Shown here: positions 23,259-35,663 of the stretch, piece after piece
Layout of the letters: every line of letters starts with the position of its first letter
How positions within the stretch are numbered: position 1 is the first letter of the stretch
NCBI RefSeq assembly: GCF_030272615.1
Contig: NC_081412.1
Coordinates: 38,756,911-38,820,910, forward strand
Direction of reading: 5' to 3'
DNA from: Cryptomeria japonica
Taxonomy: Eukaryota > Streptophyta > Pinopsida > Cupressales > Cupressaceae
Length of the DNA: 64,000 nucleotides
Notes under the pieces: generated by a model
Seen by the model: the letters and a program-made list of their open reading frames with translations, nothing else
The model's database searches: none
Told to the model about the DNA's origin: nothing
Program-made: the position numbers and the translations under genes

Positions 23259-23479
23259 TTGGATTAAGGAAAAAAATAGGTTTTGATGGGGACCCATTTA
23301 CAAAATGATTCTAAGAGGTATAGAATCAGAAAACAACATCTAAAACAAAACAAGCTGCAAGGATAGGCATAAAAAGCAGTAGCCAAAGAGACAGCAAAAG
23401 CCCATTCGGGCACAAAAAGACATCAGAAAGACCAAACATAGACACAAAAAGAACCAGTAACAAAAAACAACCCAATTAC

Positions 23480-25064
23480 ATTAGGCCTCTAAGGGTCTCA
23501 ACAACCTCAGCCTCAAGGGAATTCATGGTATCAGCAACAACCTTCATAGCTTTATGATCTAAATTTTGAAAGGTCGCCTTTTTCTTCATATTCCCTTAGG
23601 TCCTTTTGCAGGGTCCTTCACCACTTTGATTCACCTCAACTTCATCACTAATAACAACAACAACCTTATCTGGTTGTTCCAAACTATTCACCATGGTATT
23701 CATAACCTTTGCAGACTATTTAACAATTTTATGACTGCTAACCATAATGGTCTTGAGGGTGTCTTGGATCTTGTTGTAGCCTTCCTTGACATAGGTGATA
23801 CATTCCTCCAGCCTTTTCTTCAGCTCATATACCCCTTCCCCTATTTTCTTGATACAGTCCATGACCGACTTCTTATCAGCCTCAGTCCAATTCCCTTCAT
23901 TATACCCATTACCAAGAGAAGAACCAGTAGGGAGAGAATCCATTTTGCTTCCCAGGGCTCTATGGTTAATCTAGATCTCTTTATGTTCATGAAACAACCA
24001 CTTGAACAAACTTAAGGCACGTCAATTGCATGATCATGAGCCATCTCTAGTACATTTTCATAATCATCCCTCTTATCATTTAGCTCATCACTTTTGGGAT
24101 AATAGTTTGCAATACCAACCACACCCACATTACCAATCTCCTTATAGGACAAAGGAGAGGCCAGGACACTAGGGTTATCAGGGTTCTTAATATCATCTGC
24201 CTTCTCACTAGAAGAGGAGGAGCCATTCTAAGTTGAAGTAGAGGAGGAGGGCATACCAATGTTCTTATAACCTTTGGAACCCTTCCTCATCTTGGGTTTA
24301 GAGCTCGAAGGAATTTCCATTTTATCTTTTTTCAAGGGAGGGGGAGTCTCATCAGATCCAGACCCGGAGGCATTAATATTATCAGACTCTCTCACACTAG
24401 TCTCATCATTCTCAAAAGAAATATGGATAAAATCATCAAGGGGAGGAAGAACATGGAAATGGGCATTAATAAAGACCATAATGCCTTCATGCACGATGGG
24501 AAACTTAGTAGAGTTTTTACGGTGGTCACTGAAATTAGCCCTAAGAGAAGACATGAGATAGAAAGGGAAAGACATTTTCACACCATGGTAGAAATGATTT
24601 AGAATAACAAAGTGGTGGCCATACACTCTAGTATATCAACCATCCAAAGTAAGGTAATTCATAATTACCTTGAGAAGATTCTACCAAAAAGAATTAATGA
24701 CCGCAATATCATAGTAGTTGGTCATCTTCTTAACAATTTTAGCCTACTCCTCCTCCTCCTCCTTGGGGAAATTCTACACAACTTGCTCCGTGTACACCCT
24801 ATCTCTGTAATACTTTATGTCATTCATAGATAACTCAGTGACCTATGCAATAAGGGCTTCATCAACTAGGACCCTCCGACCATGAAGAACAATTGTTCCA
24901 TCCTTCCAATTTTTAGCAAAATATCTTGTAACATCTTGATTTTTCCCTTGAAGCCTCTCAATGTATGTAGTGAACCTACCTTTCTCCAGAATGTGGCATA
25001 GCTTCTTTTCATTCTTGAGTTGCATACAACTACGTGACTCAATTCTTTTTCTCTCACCATCCAT
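23480..25064 (-). pseudogene. LINE B third ORF after RNase H, function unknown
   Basis: The ATG at 25064 lies one base after the ORF2 stop (TAA-A-ATG). The frame can be followed with several stops for about 520 codons. The N-terminal half contains TRYFAKNWKDGTIVLHGRRV, KYYRDRVYTEQVV and a VYGHHFVILNHFYHGVKMS block; this gives a globular, partly aromatic domain I cannot name with certainty. It recalls the uncharacterised plant transposon-associated ORFs, but that is an impression only. The middle is acidic, serine- and lysine-rich (PPPLKKDKMEIPSSSKPKMR), like a disordered linker with a nuclear-type basic stretch. The end (23716-23943) reads KKIGEGVYELKKRLEECI and looks like a coiled coil. It lies inside the LINE duplications, so it belongs to the element. 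Confidence 0.65.
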
Positions 25065-25068
25065 TTTA
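25062..25068 (-). promoter_or_regulatory. ORF2 stop / ORF3 start junction (TAAAATG)
   Basis: On the minus strand the ORF2 stop TAA (25068-25066) is followed by a single A and then the ATG (25064-25062) of the next frame. This spacing resembles termination-reinitiation junctions used by some LINEs and viruses; function here is inferred. Confidence 0.55.
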
Positions 25069-27414
25069 TCGAGCTCTCTGTAATACTTGTTGTGACAAAT
25101 TTTCAGAGTTAAAAGAAAACCTCCAGAAAATGTATGAAATCACCCACAAAGTATGCAAAATAAATCTACATCGATTCTCATGTCCTCTCTGGCCACCTGT
25201 CTCAGAACGGAAGGTATTAGCAGTTCTAGAAACACTAAAAGTCATTATAGCACTATTAATCTTAAATTTACTCTCCTGACTTCGCTTGTGGAATAGATGC
25301 ATCGCAAATTCTGAGTCCAACCTGTCATCATGGGTCCAACAAAGTTGGGCTTTACACGTCACTCCCCTATTGGCAAGGAAGTCATCAATCACATTGGCTT
25401 GTCTATAAACATGGATTAATATGCATTTATCAAAGGTTTTAGTAATATCTTTAGCTTTTTTCATCCAAATATCAACATTCCAAGCCATAGTTGAATTTCC
25501 CTTTAGGTAGTTGATAATGTTCTTTGAGTCTCCCTCAACCCAAACAAGCTTATAGTTATTTTGTTTTGCAAGTTTCAAACTATAATAAGCTCCTATGGTT
25601 TTAGCAGCATTATTAGTCTATTTACCCAGAGGGAGAGCAATAACATAAATGAAGTTGTTGTAGTGATCCCGTATCACCCCACCATAGCCAGCTTGACCAG
25701 GTTTCCCTCTAGTCGTGCCATCAAAATTGATTTTAACCCATCCTTGGGGTGGGAAGTTCCAACTTATGTTGTCCCTAGGGTTGACCTTAGGTGTAACCAT
25801 ATAATGACCAAAATCCCAGTCCTTTACAACATTGGCTTCATACTCCTTAAGGATACCACTGTGAGAGAGGACATTGTGGCTAACAACCGAGAGGTTAGCA
25901 AAGATGGCTCTAGAAAATTTCTTGAAGACAATATCTGAAGGGATATGGATTTCCTTGAAGATATGATTATTACATTCTTTTCATAAACCCCATGCCATGT
26001 GAGGAAACACAAAAAATAGAGCTTTTTTATGAAGGGATTTCTTGAGGGCGGGTTCCATTGGTGAACGAACTCCTTAACAGCTCCCGGTAAAGTCCAGCAA
26101 AGATCCCATTTCTGAAGAACCAGACTCCAAATCTCAAAGGTGTAAGAGTAATGTAAAAATAGATGGTCCACGGATTCAACCTTCTGCAAGAACAAGTAGC
26201 ATCTATTTGGGATTCAAAATCCCCTCTTAACAAGATTGTTAGCAATTAAGATTTTATTAAGAAAGAGGAGCCAAAAATATATATTGATCTTAGGAGAAAG
26301 GTCCTTTATCCAAACTTTAGAACACCAAGACACATGGGGCTCATTACAGATATCCACAAAAGCCACAGAAAACTTCCCATTGGGATTGGATTTCCAAATT
26401 AGTTCATCTTCAACACTTTCATCCAAACCAAAAGAATTTAGGGAAATTTGCAACTGGGTGAAAGAAGGATTAATAACAAGAAGAATAACCTACTTACCCT
26501 CCTTCCAATAGTCAGTCATCATAGTGCCAAGAGAAGCCACACAAAGATGCCTTAAAGATCCCAAAGAAGGATCGGAAGCAAGTGAGTGATTCTCGATCCA
26601 ACAATCATCCCAAAACTGGATTTTTCTTCCATTCCCCAGCTTTCAATAGGCTCCCCAACTAGCCACATCCCTAGCCTTGAGGATATTGTTCCAAAGATGA
26701 GATCCAGTGGGGATATGAGAAGAACTCAAAAAATCTTGCAAAGAATGAACATTAGAAATATATTTACTATGCCATAAGGTGTTTCATTCCTTTCTATAGT
26801 CAGAAGACCTCCAGACATGTTTAGCCAAAAGAGAATTATTAAAGGTTTTGATGCTTCTAATTCTCAATCCACCAAATCTCCTTGGCTTAAAGATATTCTC
26901 CTGGGAAACCAAAGTGATTCTTCTCTTTTCCTCAACCCCTGACCAAAGGAATCTTTTTGGAATTATGTCAATAATTTCAGCAAATTTAGAGGGAATTTTG
27001 AACAAACTGAGAGAATACACTAGGAGGTTCTGAAGAGTAGCTTTCAATAGCTGAATTTTACCAGCCTGACTCAAAAGGGTGCCTTTCCACCTAGCCAACT
27101 TCCTATTAAATCGATCAATTAAATATTGCCAGAAGGACTCAGAAGGTTTACATACCAGAGGGAGACCCAGGTAAGTAGAGGGGAGCTTACCAATGAGGCA
27201 GTTGAGAATGTTAGAAATCTTCATTTGGCATTGCTTAGGGGTGTTGATAAAATAGATAAAAAATTTAGTTCTATTAACCATATGTCCAGAGGCTTTTTCA
27301 TAGATGTTGAGAATCAATTTGATGAGTCTGGCTTCTCCAAAAATAGAGCTACCCATTATAATGGTGTCATCAACAAATTATTGATGAGAGCAAATCAAAT
27401 TGGTAGAGGATGGC
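25066..27414 (-). pseudogene. LINE B ORF2: C-terminal reverse transcriptase and RNase H (broken)
   Basis: Reading on the minus strand: FVDDT active-site box, KASGHMVN, STYLGLPL, LARWKGTLLSQAGKIQLLKA and GGLRIRSIKTFN, all typical of L1 RT thumb and C-terminal regions (about 27390-26790). The zinc-finger-like segment near 26170-26220 has lost cysteines. RNase H lies at about 25790-25400: INFDGTTRGKPG, then NNAAKTIGAY where the usual glutamate is lysine, then VEGDSKNI and VIDDFLANRG. Stops occur near 26780, 26520, 26215, 25820 and 25620. The missing N-terminal endonuclease and first half of RT were lost at insertion. Confidence 0.88.
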
Positions 27415-27605
27415 TAAATTAGTATTAGGGTTATAACTTGATTATTTGGGGATTTTTAGTCAGGAATAGGATGCAATGAATGATAGGTTTAGGGTTTGAA
27501 TAAGGTTAGGTTAGGGTTGGGTTTCAATAGGGTTAGGGTTAAGGTCTCGGAACAAAGCTTGTGGTCAAGGTTAAGGATAGGGTAGGCATTAATATTGGGG
27601 TTATA
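27415..27605 (+). repeat. Degenerate TTAGGG-like array, right part
   Basis: It starts with the right copy of the LINE B duplication and continues with GGTTAGGGTTGGG and AGGGTTAGGGTTAAGG phrases before fading at about 27605. Confidence 0.75.
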
Positions 27606-28181
27606 ATGCCTGCCAAAATACCCTAAAGAAAATAACTAAACTAACTAACAAATGGAGATTAAAAAAAATTAAAAGTACATCTACTAATGCAACATAGTAA
27701 ACTATCATTACTTCAAATCATAGATTAACATATCATGAATGCATAAAACATCATGAAGATAACCATAACCTCATGCAACAGAAGTGGAAATATTATTATA
27801 ACAATCACTATCTCAATGTGCACCTATAACCAATCATTAATTCATCTATACATTCATTCCCCGGGGTACTTTAATGTCATTACTTACTAACAATAAGACA
27901 TCACACATCAATATCATAAAACCATTAACATTTGTTATAGCAAATGCATTACTATCTCTCCTATCATGAGAATCATGGATTCACAATCACTTAACCTATC
28001 ATATTCCCATTAACTCTCTAAGTTCATTTTAAAACACAAATTCCAAATGTTCCTACTTCCCCATTTCTTCACTAACCATCTAACTCAATATGAATCCAAA
28101 TAACACTATCAATATATAAGCAAATCTAATTATTTTCCTTTTCTAATTTCACCATACATCCTATCAAGGTAACATATACAA
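27606..28181. other. Unassigned DNA
   Basis: AT-rich, no coding frame or repeat recognised; it ends at the LTR boundary at 28182. Confidence 0.5.
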
Positions 28182-28992
28182 TGTTGGAATGAATGAACAC
28201 TAAGAGAGGGGGATGAATCAATTTTTTGCAGTTATTAACCTAATTAAATTGATTCTTAATCCACTTGATACAAATGAATAAAAGTAAAGTACAGAAACTC
28301 AATACAAACAAGAACAAAACCATAACACTAGAAATTTTACATGGAAATAGGAAAGGGAAAAACCACAGTGGGATTGAGACCCACAATATTAAAATATTGT
28401 GATCAAGAGTATAATAATATTACAAAGGGGAATGCACATGTATTCAGGCATGCTGCCTAGAGATCACTACTTAGTTACAAGAGAGGGCTACAGCCCCTAG
28501 AGAACCCACTGTCATACAAATTCTTACAATGATAACTTAAATGTTTGAACTGATGAATAGCATCTACAAATGCCAAAATGTAGTTTCGGTTAAGCACAAA
28601 GTGTCATACTACCATTGTTCTAGCACACTACTCTCTTATGTTGTTATGTCATATACCAAAGCATAAATCCAAAGATAGTACATGTGAAATTGCACGCTGA
28701 TGCTCATACACTCTTCACACATCAACATCCATACACAAAATGATCATATAGATCAGTCTTATATATTCACATCACTTGATTAGGTCACCAATATGTTGGC
28801 TCCAAAAAAAATGTTTGCAAAACATGAAACATGTACAAAGAAGTCAACTCAATCTTATTACAAATGCATATGCGGGCAAAACAAAACTGATTATATACTT
28901 CACATATGTCAACTCAATAACCTCAAACTCAAAACCAATCACCGAAATCATCCCAAAGATTCTGCATAACATGCTACACCACTAATTACCAA

Positions 28993-30584
28993 TGTAACTA
29001 GGAAATCGGGCATAAGCATCAAAGCCCAAATTATGTAACCACGAAACATAACAAGCTATGAAAATTTATCCTAATACATTCAATGAAATAATGAAAGTGA
29101 AACACTAAAATAAATAAGCAAACCATCACAAGGTGTTTCCTTCATTGACCTCCATTGGCTTTCTTTCTCCTCCAAATAGCTTTTTTTGTGGATCTCACCT
29201 ATGAGTGCAATAAGCAATAAAGCAAGATTGCAAGATGATTTTGACAGCACAAGGATACTAGAAAATGTCGTTCATTCTCATGAGAAATGCATTCAATTTA
29301 TAGACAAATTGGAAAGAGGACAAAATTAGAATGAAATTGATATTAGAGGCAACTTAATTCAAAAATGGGAAAATCAGATTGAAAAAGAAATGCTATGAGA
29401 CTCTTTCCCATGCAAGACGAGAAGACTAGTTGTCAAGTCTAGTGTTATGACAAGTTTCTATATCAAGAATCATAACGAACGAGGAAACATGCTTCTAAAC
29501 TATGACAAATGAAGCACAAAAATAGGGGTAACTAAAAGAGGGATAATTAGTTGGAAATTAATTTAGAAAATTAGGAAATTAGGTGGAAAATAGGAATTAG
29601 GAAATTAGGAAAAATTAGAAATGATGAATTAGGAAATTAGGAAATTAGGTGGAAAATAGGAATTAGGAAATTGGGAAAAAATAGAAATGATGAATTAGGA
29701 AATTAGGAAATTGTGTGGAAATGATGAATCGGGAAATTAGTAAATTAGAAATGATGAAAATAGGAAATATTAGGTGAAATTATTAAATAAATATTCATTC
29801 ATTAATTAATTCACAAAGGGGATTTAATTAGCCAATTAAATGAAACATTAATTATGGCAAGGGGACATAGGATTAAAAAAAAAAATTATTTAACCTATAA
29901 GAAAAATGACAAATAGGATTAAATGATTAAATCACAGGACCCTAGGAGATGAATTAGAAATGCAAGGATGACAATTAAGTCATGGCAAAAGATAATTGAT
30001 ATAGGGTCGATTTGATCATGATTTAATGATGAAAATTAGATAATTGATAAAGTGTCAATGTTGATTGATAAAGATCAATGATAAATTGATCAAGATGACA
30101 AGGATGAAATTGATATATGCCAATTGATGAGGACCAATGACTAATCGATCCAAACTGATGAGAAATGATGATTGATTCAGATCAATGACAAATCGATCAA
30201 AGATTGATAAAAGGTCGACTTGATGAAGGTCGAATGACCAAAGACTAATGACAAATGACAAATCAGTCACAAATTGATAAGAGATTGATGATTGATCAAG
30301 ACAAAACCCTAATTCAACATTGAGAAGGGTTGAGGATGTCTAATCGACATGATAATATTGATAATGATCAAAGATCACAATTGATAATGATAATGTTGAC
30401 AAGACCTAATTGAGAATGCAACAAATGCAACAAATGTAGAAGAATGACAAAATGTTGAAAAATATTAAAGATCAAGTGTGCGACATAGAAGAAATGTTAA
30501 TAGGATGTGAAAACCCTAAAATAAGGTCACGCGGACATGTTAAAGTATGACACCGCAAGTGTTGACCATTTTTAGGTGCCTACA
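28993..30584 (-). mobile_element. Solo LTR (family 2) nested in the 3' LTR
   Basis: The 1592-bp insert starts TGTAACTAGG and ends GTGCCTACA in plus orientation and is flanked by a perfect 5-bp duplication ACCAA (28988-28992, 30585-30589). The undisturbed copy of the host LTR (38690-38705) lacks the insert. The minus-strand start TGTAGGCACCTAAAAATGG is typical of long plant Ty3/Gypsy LTRs, and the end resembles that of the LTR at 55264-56388. Internally it has a 66-bp tandem repeat (29581-29720) and a loose array of GATCAATGACAAATCGATC-type units (30040-30320). A solo LTR of this kind arises by recombination between the two LTRs of a full element. Confidence 0.9.
29581..29745 (+). repeat. Tandem repeat of 66 bp in the solo LTR
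   Basis: AGGTGGAAAATAGGAATTAG begins units at 29581 and 29647, with a decayed third unit at about 29713. Sub-repeats of GGAAATTA run through it. Confidence 0.8.
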
Positions 30585-30920
30585 ACCAAAATAACCCTAT
30601 TCTTCCTTAAATGTCAGATACCAGATCTCCAATCTTGTACAAGAATCTATACCAGAGGCTAGGATTGTGAATTAAGTTATTCCAATCATTAAATTAACTA
30701 TCTCTCCCATCGCAAATAAAGATATGCAACCAAAATTGAGTTCTACTCAATGTACCCTTACTCTAAGTTCCACCTTTCAGACTTAAGTAAAGTAGATATC
30801 AAACTTCTGGTAGAACAATTTTATATATTCTAGATATGGCTTTTGATCTGAGTTTCCATCAATGAAAATCCCAAAATACTCCTCAAGCACTTATCTCTAA
30901 AGATACGGTGTCTCTTGCCA

Positions 30921-30936
30921 ATAATCTCCCCCTTTG
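30921..30936 (-). other. Polypurine tract of the gag/orphan-ORF element
   Basis: On the minus strand AAAGGGGGAGATTAT lies directly before the 3' LTR start (TGGCAAGAG). It has the same core as the tract of the Copia element at 44251-44262. Confidence 0.75.
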
Positions 30937-31425
30937 GCATTGATCGCAACACGATGAAAAATGATATTTTTAAACCAAGAATGTCATACACTACAAAATT
31001 TCAAAACTGCAAAAATGCAACAGGATCCCCTTCAGAATATATAGCATTTTTCAGTTCTCTCTCCCCCTTTGACATCAATGGAAAAGGTAGGTATCTGCTC
31101 AAAATCTATGTACAAGGGTATACACAACAACTTACAAAAATTTCAAGATGTATGCAAAAATGGTGTTCAAGGACTACAAGTGATCATCCCAACCTTTCTT
31201 CAAGTTCTCCAAAATGTTGATGAGAGCACTAAATAGGTATGTATGCATTTTTTCTCCTCTAAAGTAAGAAGGAATGCTCTTGTTCAATACATTTATGGCA
31301 TCCTACTGACTGCTAAGAAGAGTATCCAACTGAAGAGTGATTAGGTTCCTTAGCTCTCCCACTCTACCAACTAGTTTATCTTTCTCTTGATTCAAGCTCT
31401 TGATTTTATCTAGTTTATCCATCAC

Positions 31426-34400
31426 CTAAGCTTCATAATTACTAGCAAAAATGGCTTGGGGAGCATAGGATTGAGATATACCAGCCAGTTGTCCTTCACA
31501 TTCCTTGATCTTCTTATCAAGCTCTACAGTGAACTTCAGCAATAGAAGACATGACTTGTATATTTTTCTTCCTTCCTCCAATGCCTCTTGAATTATCTTC
31601 ATACTAGTAGTCAGACTGGCCCTATTGCCTTCAACCATTCTCAAAATTTTCTTTAAGCTCATGGCATTGAATTGGCTAAGAACTTTACCTCCATCAGCTT
31701 TGTCTAAAGAGACAAAATGAGAGTCCACTGACTTGAGCATACTTCTTAGCTTGTTGAAGGGTAAGTCGATTGTGTCTTGCTTGAATGATGGTAGAATTTT
31801 ATTAAGAACACTTGTGGCTTAGGATATAATCTATTTGTCCTCAGAGTGGAACTTCAACAAATCTTCAATGGCTTTAGCTTGGGTGAGTGTCACAAGTTTG
31901 AGTGCTTGGATAGGAGATAAGGAATTTAGATTGATAGGTCCTTGGATGAGATTTGTGTACACCAGTTAGGAGGGACCTCAAAGAGATCAATCCGGACTAA
32001 GCAGAAAGAGTAAACACAACAGAAACAAGAGGATATGATGGAGGAAAAGTAGAACTGAATATATTAGATCATGAAAAATTGATTACAGATAACCGATAAC
32101 ATCTAGGTTACAAAATTTGGCTCACTAGCCTACTACAAACATGCTTAATTTCATAGTAGGTCACTCCCAGACCTCCAATCCTAAGATCTATCTCCTATAT
32201 TCTATCTCCTTCCTGGGATATGAATTATAATGCTCAATTACAATGATTTATACGATCCAAGGGGATCCAGATGGTCCAAAAGGGATTAAATGTTGAAGAA
32301 CAAGATCAAATGTGTAAAACCAAAAGGTCAGCCTCCGTCAAATATATTCCTTTGAAAAATCCAAAGGATGAAGTGCAGATCAAAGGGAAGGTCAGACACA
32401 TGCCAAGGAACATTAGTATCAATGAACACGGCTTTGCAAGCTATGGTATGGATCTAATAGATTCACCAATGCAAATAGGTCCAAGCAAATCGAGTGTCAG
32501 AAAAATGTCTCAGAATCCAGAATCGATAACTTGTCAGAAAATGATCCAAATACTCTGTCATTTAGGAATAAAGAAGATAATCATGTTCTCAAGCAAAATC
32601 CAACTCCACAAGATCGAGTGAACCAATGCAAGAAAATGTAGAATGAAATGGTGAAACTACAAAACAAAAAACAAGAAAAAAGAAATATTTTTGTTTGATG
32701 CAAGATTGCCAAGAACCGAGGATGCTCCTGCATCAATTATCTGCTTTCCCTTTTCAGATTCCACAGTGTCTCTTGCTACCTGAACTTGTTCAACCTTGTC
32801 TTCATCCTTCTCCTTCTCTCCCTTCTCTATATCCTTTGCCTTCTCATTGCCAACCTCCTGAGGCTTTCTTATTTGGTTCAATAGTTATCACCAGAGGATT
32901 TTGAGCTACTTCACTAGAGTTTACAACCTACTAACTATCATCAATATCATCTGCACCAATAACTTGTTTAATTGTTTGTTCATTCAGTTTTGTAATTTTT
33001 GGCTCATTTCCTATGGGTGGCATCCCAAGGACTTTCGGAATAGACTTTTGAACACTTTCCCGAGATTTCTCGGGAACTACCTCATACTTATACTTTAGAA
33101 GTATTTCCCTCAAAATTTATTATGTCTCCTTGTGTACTTCATCATTCTTGCCAACCATTATCTTATTTACTCTGGTTTTTCTTCTAAATTTGTCTTTATT
33201 TTCTTTAAGGATTTTGTCAACTCTTGTCTTGGAAATTACCAAATAGGGTTGCACTAGCTCATATTCCCTTATTCTCTCTTCTTCTATTCTATCAGTTTCT
33301 TTTCTCATATCCAAAATATCATACAAACTTTTAGGAACTTTAGAAGCAATTTCTATAAGAGCCCTGCTACACTTATTCAAATATACAATTGTAGCTTCTT
33401 CTAAAGATCTCTTCCCTTTCTCATCCAATCGGTCATAAAATTGAGAAAGCAATTTGAGGTTACCTTGTTGTTTTATTTCTTCCTTCACTTTCTTAAGGGT
33501 TACACTGGATTATTTAGCTTCAACTCTTGGCTTCTTACTAGGATGACCTTCTCTGGTTGGTTGCATCTTGACAACCCTAGAAGCAGTAGCATTTTTCTTG
33601 ACTTCTCTCACTACTTCATTTGATTCAGTCTCCTCTTCCATAGTGGCTTCCACATAGACTCTTCATGGTTTCCTTTTCTCCTCTTCTCAGCTCGATCGGA
33701 TGATTTGGATTGAGGCTTTCGTGGAGGGACAGGCTTTTGAGCACTAAAGGAAGGTGTTGACCTTGTTTTCCTTGTCTTAGGAGGAGTACCCAGTTTGGTC
33801 TTCTTGGGTTTGGCTATATCTTATTCGTTCAAGATGTTCTACTCTCTAGCTCCTTGGACTACCTCCTTTGTAATTCCCATCTCCTTTGCTAGCTACTCCA
33901 CTTTCTTCCTTATTCTTCTTTGATTTTGGGTTTGGTGAATTGGGTGTGGAGGCTAAAGCTTTTCTCCTTACATGTTCCAAATCTTTTTCTCTAATTTGTC
34001 TACTAGTTTGCTCAAAATGTGTTGAGCATACACATCAAGAGTATTACCATCAACCTCATACCCCATGGGCATGATCTATATTGTCCTAGGTTCAACAACC
34101 TCCATTAAGCATTGGTCAATGTCCACCATGAAGCATATGGAGTCTTCATATCTATCCACAATTTTCTTAGGGATCATTTCCTTGCTCTGAATAATTCCTT
34201 GGAAAGATTTGAAGTAACCCCACAAGATAGATTTATGTATCTGTGCATCTCCTAAACCTTGTAAAGCTTCCTTAATTTGCACTACCACCAGTTTCTCATA
34301 TGCCCATTGAAATTTTCCTACACCAGGGACCTCTTTCATGAAATAGAAAAATAAATAGATAATTAGAGTAGCAAATTTAAATACGTGTTTTTTGTCTTTC

Positions 34401-35084
34401 TTTATCTTCTTCAAATTGCTCATGAGCTCATTCTAAAGCACCCCACACAGATCATACAACTTTTCTTCTTTGAGGATTTGATAGGTAGCGTAAATGGTCA
34501 TACCAGATACTGAGTTGACTCTATTGGATTGGTAGACCTTGTAGCCCATCACCATGGATGCAAAATTGGCATCATATTCAACAATGTCACTAATTTTCAT
34601 CGATTTTCTATCATGTTGGGAACTGATTACCTCTATCACAATCTAATTCTTCACATTCCTTAAGGCAGGAACTTCACCCGATGCATTCAAGCATGTTATA
34701 GCTTTAATTTCTTACTTTTTCATCTTGTGCGGCTTGTCAAGCCATATGAATTCATCATCAATCTTGTTTAAAATGTATCTAACCTATTCGAGTTCGTCAA
34801 AAACCAAAAATTTCACCAATTGATTAAAACCATTATCTTGGAGAGATTTGAATTTGGTTTTTAGGTTTCCCATGCCATCCTTCATGTGCTTTATATAAAG
34901 TGTCAACATTTCAGCATTTCCAAGCTCCTCAATGTTATAATGGATGTAAGCCCTAATGTCTTCAACATGCAAATGCTCCATTCGGATCATCTTCCATCAA
35001 TTTATATGGGTGTTTCTTAAACTTAGGCCTTACCCTATTAGTTACTTCAATAACCAATGAAGTCGCCACACTAGATGATGCCAT
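31426..35084 (-). pseudogene. Long orphan coding region of unknown function in place of pol
   Basis: A start at 35084 (MASSSVATSLVIEVTNRV) follows gag by about 370 bases. The coding character continues with stops and frame changes down to 31426, about 1,000 codons without an apparent insertion at about 31975-32690. Segments include a helical region (34990-34784, NIEELGNAEMLTLYIKHM), a hydrophobic stretch (34360-34310, ATLIIYLFFYFMKEV), a basic proline-rich segment (about 33800, TKLGTPPKTRKTR), charged helices (33488-33120, SLEEATIVYLNKCSRALIEI) and a C-terminal coiled-coil-like part (31740-31426). No enzyme motif is recognised. An early frameshift lies near 34995. The protein would be large, charged and perhaps nuclear. 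It may be an accessory protein of a non-autonomous element; I cannot name it. Confidence 0.6.
31975..32690 (+). other. Apparent insertion interrupting the orphan ORF
   Basis: Coding character of the orphan ORF stops at about 32690 and resumes at about 31960 on the minus strand. The stretch between has a different texture and an unrelated 116-codon open frame on the plus strand (32271-32621) without known motifs. Ends and target duplication were not resolved. Confidence 0.35.
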
Positions 35085-35663
35085 TGTCTAGTTCTAGGTT
35101 ATAAATAGAAAGTTTCTGAAAATACCTTTTTGTCTCCAACCAGATGCAAGAAATCTTTGTCAAATCTCTTCAAGCCCTAGGTTTTCTGCACAATCTCCTT
35201 CGCTAAACTCTTCTGCTCTTTCTCTTCTAACACAATGTGAGAAATAAGAGTTAAATAGCCTTCTTATCCACTACATATGTAACTTTTAAATGTAATAAAT
35301 GCTTAACCCTAACTTTTCTAGATGCTCTGTATCTCATGAATATTATATCGGAGTCTCAAATTGGCATGAAGTCTTCCATGGATCTTTCAGGGTCAACTGC
35401 ACAACCATTCATAATCATCTGCAACCTTTTGCAGCCAATTACAAATCATGGATTAGCAATGTATCCAAATATTCCACAAGCATAGCATCTCATATTTCTC
35501 CTATTTTTCATACTTATGCATTCATTTGACTTATGACCATACTTATTGCAATTGAAACATTCTTTGGTAAAAGTAAGATCATTATTGATCATCCTATTTC
35601 TGCATTGACTTGCTAGATAACCATATTTATTACAAACAAATAATTTACCATTGAATTTATAAG

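Larger units (their letters stand above)
23259..27414 (-). mobile_element. 5'-truncated L1-type LINE (LINE B) inserted in the TTAGGG-like array
   Basis: An 18-bp perfect target duplication bounds 4156 bases. On the minus strand the insert opens just upstream of the reverse-transcriptase active-site box (FVDDT, about 27375), continues through the C-terminal RT region and RNase H, then a further reading frame, and ends at 23259. The loss of everything 5' of the RT active site is typical 5' truncation during target-primed reverse transcription. The 3' end reads TTTCCTTAATCCAA rather than a clean poly(A). Confidence 0.92.
28182..30920 (-). repeat. 3' LTR of the gag/orphan-ORF element, split by a solo LTR
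   Basis: 28182-28992 and 30585-30920 together align with the LTR at 37885-39028. It starts TGTTGGAAT in plus orientation. The conserved Copia LTR motif around the ACGTGGAAA / GGGAAAAACCA phrase sits at 28332-28370. Confidence 0.88.

Noticed and set aside
23566-24015. 149-codon plus-strand open frame
   Set aside because: It lies antisense to the LINE B third ORF, whose coding pattern on the minus strand continues across it; the plus frame has no motif.
25561-25938. 125-codon plus-strand open frame
   Set aside because: Antisense shadow of the LINE B RNase H region.
30040-30320. CRISPR-like repeat array
   Set aside because: The GATCAATGA-type units vary in length and sequence with no constant spacers, and lie inside a plant LTR.
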